DNA of 64,000 nt from Halorussus marinus (GTDB taxonomy: Archaea > Halobacteriota > Halobacteria > Halobacteriales > Haladaptataceae): NCBI RefSeq assembly GCF_004765795.1, contig NZ_SBIV01000003.1:124001-188000 (forward strand), written 5' to 3'. The notes under the pieces were generated by a model. It made no database searches. It saw nothing but the letters and a program-made list of their open reading frames with translations, and was not told the origin of the DNA. Below, piece by piece: positions 61,031 to 64,000 of the stretch; position 1 is the first letter of the stretch; every line of letters starts with the position of its first letter. Position numbers and translations under genes: made by a program.

Positions 61031-61807
61031 TTACCGATCCGACACGGAGTCGGGCAACAGCGACCCCGCATCGACGTCGAGCAGACCGCTCTCTGCGAAT
61101 TCGAGATCGAGAGTCGTCTCGAATACCGCCTGCGCGGCGTCGGCGACCGCCGGAGCGAACCCGGCTTCGGGATCGGGCGCGCTGGCGGGGACCGCCTCGA
61201 CGCCCGTCGCATCGCTCTCGGGGACCGCGGCGTCGGCGCTCCGGAGCGGGTGGTCGGAATTCGCGCGGTTCGCGACGACGGCGTCGACGCTCGCGCCGAC
61301 GTCCGCGACTCGGCCCCGGGCGCGCTGGACCGCGTCGACGCCCCGTTCGCTGGCGGGCGCGACGATGGCGACCCGATCGGCGGCGGTCACCGCCGCGACG
61401 CTCTGGTTGCCCGCGACCGGCGGGGCATCCACGAGGACGTGATCGAACCTCTCGGCGGCGTCGGCGATCCGCTCCTCGAAGCGGCGGGCCGCCTCGACGG
61501 TCTTGGCCCGCGCCGCCCGCTCGAAGGGCGCTCTCGCCGGACAGAGCTCGAGCCGTCCGGGAAGGTCGGCGCTCGCGCCGTGGTCGGTCAATCCGTCGGC
61601 GAGCGGTCGGTCGTCGGTCACCACCGCCGTCGCGTCCGGCTCGACGCGGCCGGGGACGTGGCGAGCGAGCCCTTCGGTGGCGAACGCGGCGTCGAGGACC
61701 GCGACCTCGCGACCGTCGCGTGCGAGCGTCGCGCCGAGTTCGATCGCGAGCCGAGTCGTCCCCGCCCCGCCGGTCGCGCCGACGAGCGTGCAGGTGCTTG
61801 AACTCAT
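61031..61807 (-). CDS. MinD-like protein with degenerate P-loop
   Basis: A 258-residue protein from ATG 61807 (MSSSTCTLVGATGGAGTTRL). The Walker A position is GATGGAGTT: both lysines of the MinD/ParA motif are absent, so normal ATP hydrolysis is doubtful. Fold markers remain: EVAVLDAAFATEGLARHVPG, FDHVLVDAPPVAGNQSVAAV, and AIVAPASERGVDAVQRARG. The C-terminal 60 residues are Pro/Ala-rich and acidic. It is probably a regulatory or structural partner rather than an active ATPase. TTTATGCTATT at about 61825-61835 is the likely TATA box, giving a leaderless message. Confidence 0.75.
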   Translation of the reverse strand: MSSSTCTLVGATGGAGTTRLAIELGATLARDGREVAVLDAAFATEGLARHVPGRVEPDATAVVTDDRPLADGLTDHGASADLPGRLELCPARAPFERAARAKTVEAARRFEERIADAAERFDHVLVDAPPVAGNQSVAAVTAADRVAIVAPASERGVDAVQRARGRVADVGASVDAVVANRANSDHPLRSADAAVPESDATGVEAVPASAPDPEAGFAPAVADAAQAVFETTLDLEFAESGLLDVDAGSLLPDSVSDR

Positions 61808-62130
61808 TAATTTATACTCTGTCCTAATAGCATAAAACACTCCCTTTCCGGATCGGCGATCGACAGCGATAGCCCGTTCGTCTCGCTGATTTAGCAGGAG
61901 TCGGTCGGAGACGACTTCGTCGCGTCCCGCCACTCGGCGGTCCGAGACGTGTCCTGCGTGGAACTGCGCCCCTGACTCCGGCGAGAACGTATTTACTCGG
62001 CGACGGTGTACAAGCGGCCATGACAGCCCGTCCCGCCGCCGCGACCGCTCTCCGGCGGCCGTCCGTACGGTCTCGCGATCGCCCCTGCCGAGCGACCCCA
62101 CCGGTCCGATCGGGGACGTACTGCTGACCG
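61808..62130. other. Divergent intergenic region
   Basis: About 320 bases between the degenerate MinD-like gene and the arylsulfotransferase-like gene. AT-rich promoter sequences for the leftward gene occupy the first 40 bases. ACGTATTTACTCG at 61987-61999 may be the rightward TATA region. No gene is seen. Confidence 0.4.
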
Positions 62131-63597
62131 ATGGCGGACTCGAAACGCGGGGTTCGGATCGCCTTCCTCGCGCTCCTCGCGCTCTCGGTCGCGGCCGTCG
62201 GGTACGGCGTGGCGACGTCGTGGACGGAGACGACCTTCGAGTCGCACCTCTCGGACGACAGCGAGGTGAACCGAACCGCCGCGGTCGCCCCCGAGGCCGA
62301 CGCCATTACAGTCATCGCCACCGACTCGAACTCCTGGCGGGGGCAGGCCAGCGACGGCCCGCGAGCGCGGGCCGAACTCGTCGCCCTGAACCCCGACGGG
62401 ACGGTTCGATACTACGACGACAGCCACACCCGCTACTGGGACGTCGATCCGGTCCGGGGGACCGAGACGACCGTCGAGTACTCGTACGCCGACCACCGCG
62501 ACGCCGAGTCGTGTCCCGCGGCCGACGAGTGGACGCCGAGCGACTACGCCGTCGACGAGCAGACGTGGGACGACTTCTTCGAGGTCCACGGCGAGGTCGG
62601 CGCCTGCACGTACAACGGCGTCGAACGCGTCAACCTCACGACCGGCGAGGTCGAGGACGTCTGGGGGCAACTCACCCCCGGCAAGGAGGCCTCGCGGTAC
62701 CACGACGTCGACCGGCTCAACGACACCCACCTCGTGATCGCGGACATCTACCTCGACGGGGTGTTCGCCGTGAACGTCTCCTCGGGCGAGATCGCGTGGC
62801 GCTGGAACGCCTCGGACGCGTTCGATCCCGAGACCACCGGCGGGCCGTTCCCCGACGACTGGTCGCACATCAACGACGTCGAGGTCCTCGACGACGGCCG
62901 GATCATGGTAAGCGGTCGCAACTTCGACCGCGTGGTGTTTCTGACCGCCGACGACCACACTCTCGACGCCGACTGGACGCTCGGAAGCGAGGACGACTAC
63001 GAGGTCATCTACGAGCAACACAACCCCGACTTCATCAACGGCTCGAACGGCGGGCCCGCGATCGTCGTCGCCGACAGCGAGAACAACCGCGCGATCGAGT
63101 ACCGGCGGGCGGGAAATGACTGGACCCGATCGTGGGTGTGGCGCGACGCCCGGATGCAGTGGGTTCGGGACGCCGATCGCCTCCCGAACGGGCACACGCT
63201 CCTCTCGGACTCGAACGGCAACCGCGTGTTCGAGGTCGACGAGACCGGCGAGATCGTCTGGAGCCTCAACGTCGGATTCCCCTACGAGGCCGAGCGACTC
63301 GGCACCGGCGACGAGTCGACCGGCGGGCCGAGCGCTCGCTCGGCCGACGTCGACTCGCGGGCCGGGACGCTCGTCGATCGGTTCTGGATCGCCGCGAAAA
63401 GCGTGATCCCGGGCAAGTACCTGAACGGGCTGATGTACGTCACGCCGGTCTGGATGGGCGTCCCGGAGGTGTTCGCGACCGCGTTCGGCGTCGTCGTCGG
63501 CCTCGTCTGGCTCGGGGTCGAGGCGCGGTGGTTCGTCGGCCGGCGGCGGTCGGCGGCCGCCGGCGGCGCCGGCGACGGCGCGATCGACCACGAGTAG
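62131..63597 (+). CDS. Arylsulfotransferase (ASST)-like membrane protein
   Basis: A 488-residue protein with an N-terminal membrane anchor (IAFLALLALSVAAVGYGVAT) and a C-terminal hydrophobic segment (VFATAFGVVVGLVWLGVEAR). Between them lies a beta-propeller-like domain with repeated W/D-rich blades: GEIAWRWNASDAFDP, DWSHINDVEVLDDGRIMVSG, ADSENNRAIEYRRAG, LPNGHTLLSDSNGNRVFEVD and GEIVWSLNVGFPYEAERLG. Conserved His and Arg residues (DDWSHINDVE; SGRNFDRVV) agree with the arylsulfotransferase family. It should face outside the cell. Actual sulfotransfer versus a simple propeller role is unproved. Confidence 0.8.
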   Translation: MADSKRGVRIAFLALLALSVAAVGYGVATSWTETTFESHLSDDSEVNRTAAVAPEADAITVIATDSNSWRGQASDGPRARAELVALNPDGTVRYYDDSHTRYWDVDPVRGTETTVEYSYADHRDAESCPAADEWTPSDYAVDEQTWDDFFEVHGEVGACTYNGVERVNLTTGEVEDVWGQLTPGKEASRYHDVDRLNDTHLVIADIYLDGVFAVNVSSGEIAWRWNASDAFDPETTGGPFPDDWSHINDVEVLDDGRIMVSGRNFDRVVFLTADDHTLDADWTLGSEDDYEVIYEQHNPDFINGSNGGPAIVVADSENNRAIEYRRAGNDWTRSWVWRDARMQWVRDADRLPNGHTLLSDSNGNRVFEVDETGEIVWSLNVGFPYEAERLGTGDESTGGPSARSADVDSRAGTLVDRFWIAAKSVIPGKYLNGLMYVTPVWMGVPEVFATAFGVVVGLVWLGVEARWFVGRRRSAAAGGAGDGAIDHE

Positions 63598-63697
63598 TCC
63601 CCTCGGTCGGTCGACCGTCGTGTGAGGCCGACCCGATCGGCGAACGCCCGACCCGGGGCAAATCCTATCGGGCGGCCGTCCGAACGTCCGACCGACA

Positions 63698-64000
63698 ATG
63701 GCGACGGACGACGAGGCGATCGGCGTCGGCGACCAGTTCCGGCGGTTCCTCGCGCTCGAGTCCGACGTGTTGATCCTGTCGGTGGCGATGTTCGCGTTCA
63801 GCCTCGGCTTTCAGATGACCGGCCGCTACCTCCCCGAGTACATGGCGGTTCTCGGCGCGACGCCGTTCGTGATCGGGCTCTACGGGACGTTCGGCAACGT
63901 CATCAGCGCCGTCTACCCGTACCCGGGCGGCGCCTTCTCGGATCGGGTCGGCTCGCGGTACGCGCTGGCGCTGTTCGGCCTCCTCTCGACGCTCGGGTTC
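63698..64000 (+). CDS. MFS transporter, N-terminal part
   Basis: The first 101 residues are visible and run to the window edge. After a polar start (MATDDEAIGVGDQFRRFLAL) there are membrane segments VLILSVAMFAFSLGFQMTG, LGATPFVIGLYGTFGNVISA and LALFGLLSTLGF. PGGAFSDRVGSRYAL corresponds to the MFS loop 2-3 motif G-x3-D-R-x-G. The substrate is unknown. Confidence 0.82.
   Translation, partial: MATDDEAIGVGDQFRRFLALESDVLILSVAMFAFSLGFQMTGRYLPEYMAVLGATPFVIGLYGTFGNVISAVYPYPGGAFSDRVGSRYALALFGLLSTLGF

Noticed and set aside
48250-64000. A third att copy marking the right end of the older element
   Set aside because: I read through the rest for CGGGCGGTCCC and found no convincing match, so the older element's right boundary cannot be placed.

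Overview
The window is chromosomal DNA of an extreme halophilic archaeon (class Halobacteria). The GC content is very high, the predicted proteins are strongly acidic, and the genes are typically haloarchaeal: a bacterio-opsin-activator-type (bat) regulator, a HalOD1 protein, an RPA plus RPA-associated pair, an intein-free MCM, a TFB, a transducer, Tat lipoproteins, and short leaders with TATA boxes. No 16S or other genus-level marker is present, so I do not name a genus.

Layout. 1-6.4 kb: transducer N-terminus, mannose-1-phosphate guanylyltransferase with a small partner gene, LysE-type exporter, the rpa/rpa-associated pair, two small zinc-finger genes, universal stress protein, DoxX. 6.4-12.8 kb: a complete histidine-utilisation operon hutU-hutG-hutI-hutH with start/stop overlaps and a divergent bat-type regulator. 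12.9-16.5 kb: MscS channel, ribbon-helix-helix/coiled-coil protein, tRNA-His, glycosyltransferase. 16.7-21.9 kb: a compact cluster (Gfo/Idh-AKR fusion, CDP-alcohol phosphotransferase, MDR dehydrogenase, a PTPS/QueD homologue without its catalytic Cys and His, methyltransferase) that looks like an uncharacterised pathway. 22.2-30.7 kb: SRAP protein, CBS site-2 protease, a TnpB whose RuvC-II glutamate is replaced by glycine, cupin, large SF2 helicase, HalOD1 protein, SLC13/RCK transporter.

30.88-48.25 kb: an integrated element of about 17.4 kb in the 3' end of tRNA-Pro(TGG), bounded by a 15-bp direct repeat. It carries a left-end chain of tiny overlapping genes leading to a frameshifted large protein, two ABC export cassettes (one with a frameshifted regulator), an AbrB-type protein, Cys-rich small proteins, an inverted-repeat operator array, Tat lipoproteins, and a broken orc1/cdc6 fused by deletion to the integrase next to attR. 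Just past attR lies a second, degenerate copy of the element's own left end, the scar of an earlier related insertion. The element looks immobilised.

48.4-64 kb: membrane protein, a 1036-residue secreted beta-helix/PKD protein, a deacylase of the AstE/AspA family, MCM, then a cluster of haloarchaeal proteins of unknown function combining a RecA-like protein without a P-loop, a coiled-coil protein, two MinD-like proteins (one with a degenerate P-loop) and a TFB, followed by an arylsulfotransferase-like protein and a truncated MFS transporter. A shared 21-bp promoter element lies at nearly the same distance upstream of the TATA box of rpa and of a small gene at 52.5 kb, and a shorter version precedes mcm.
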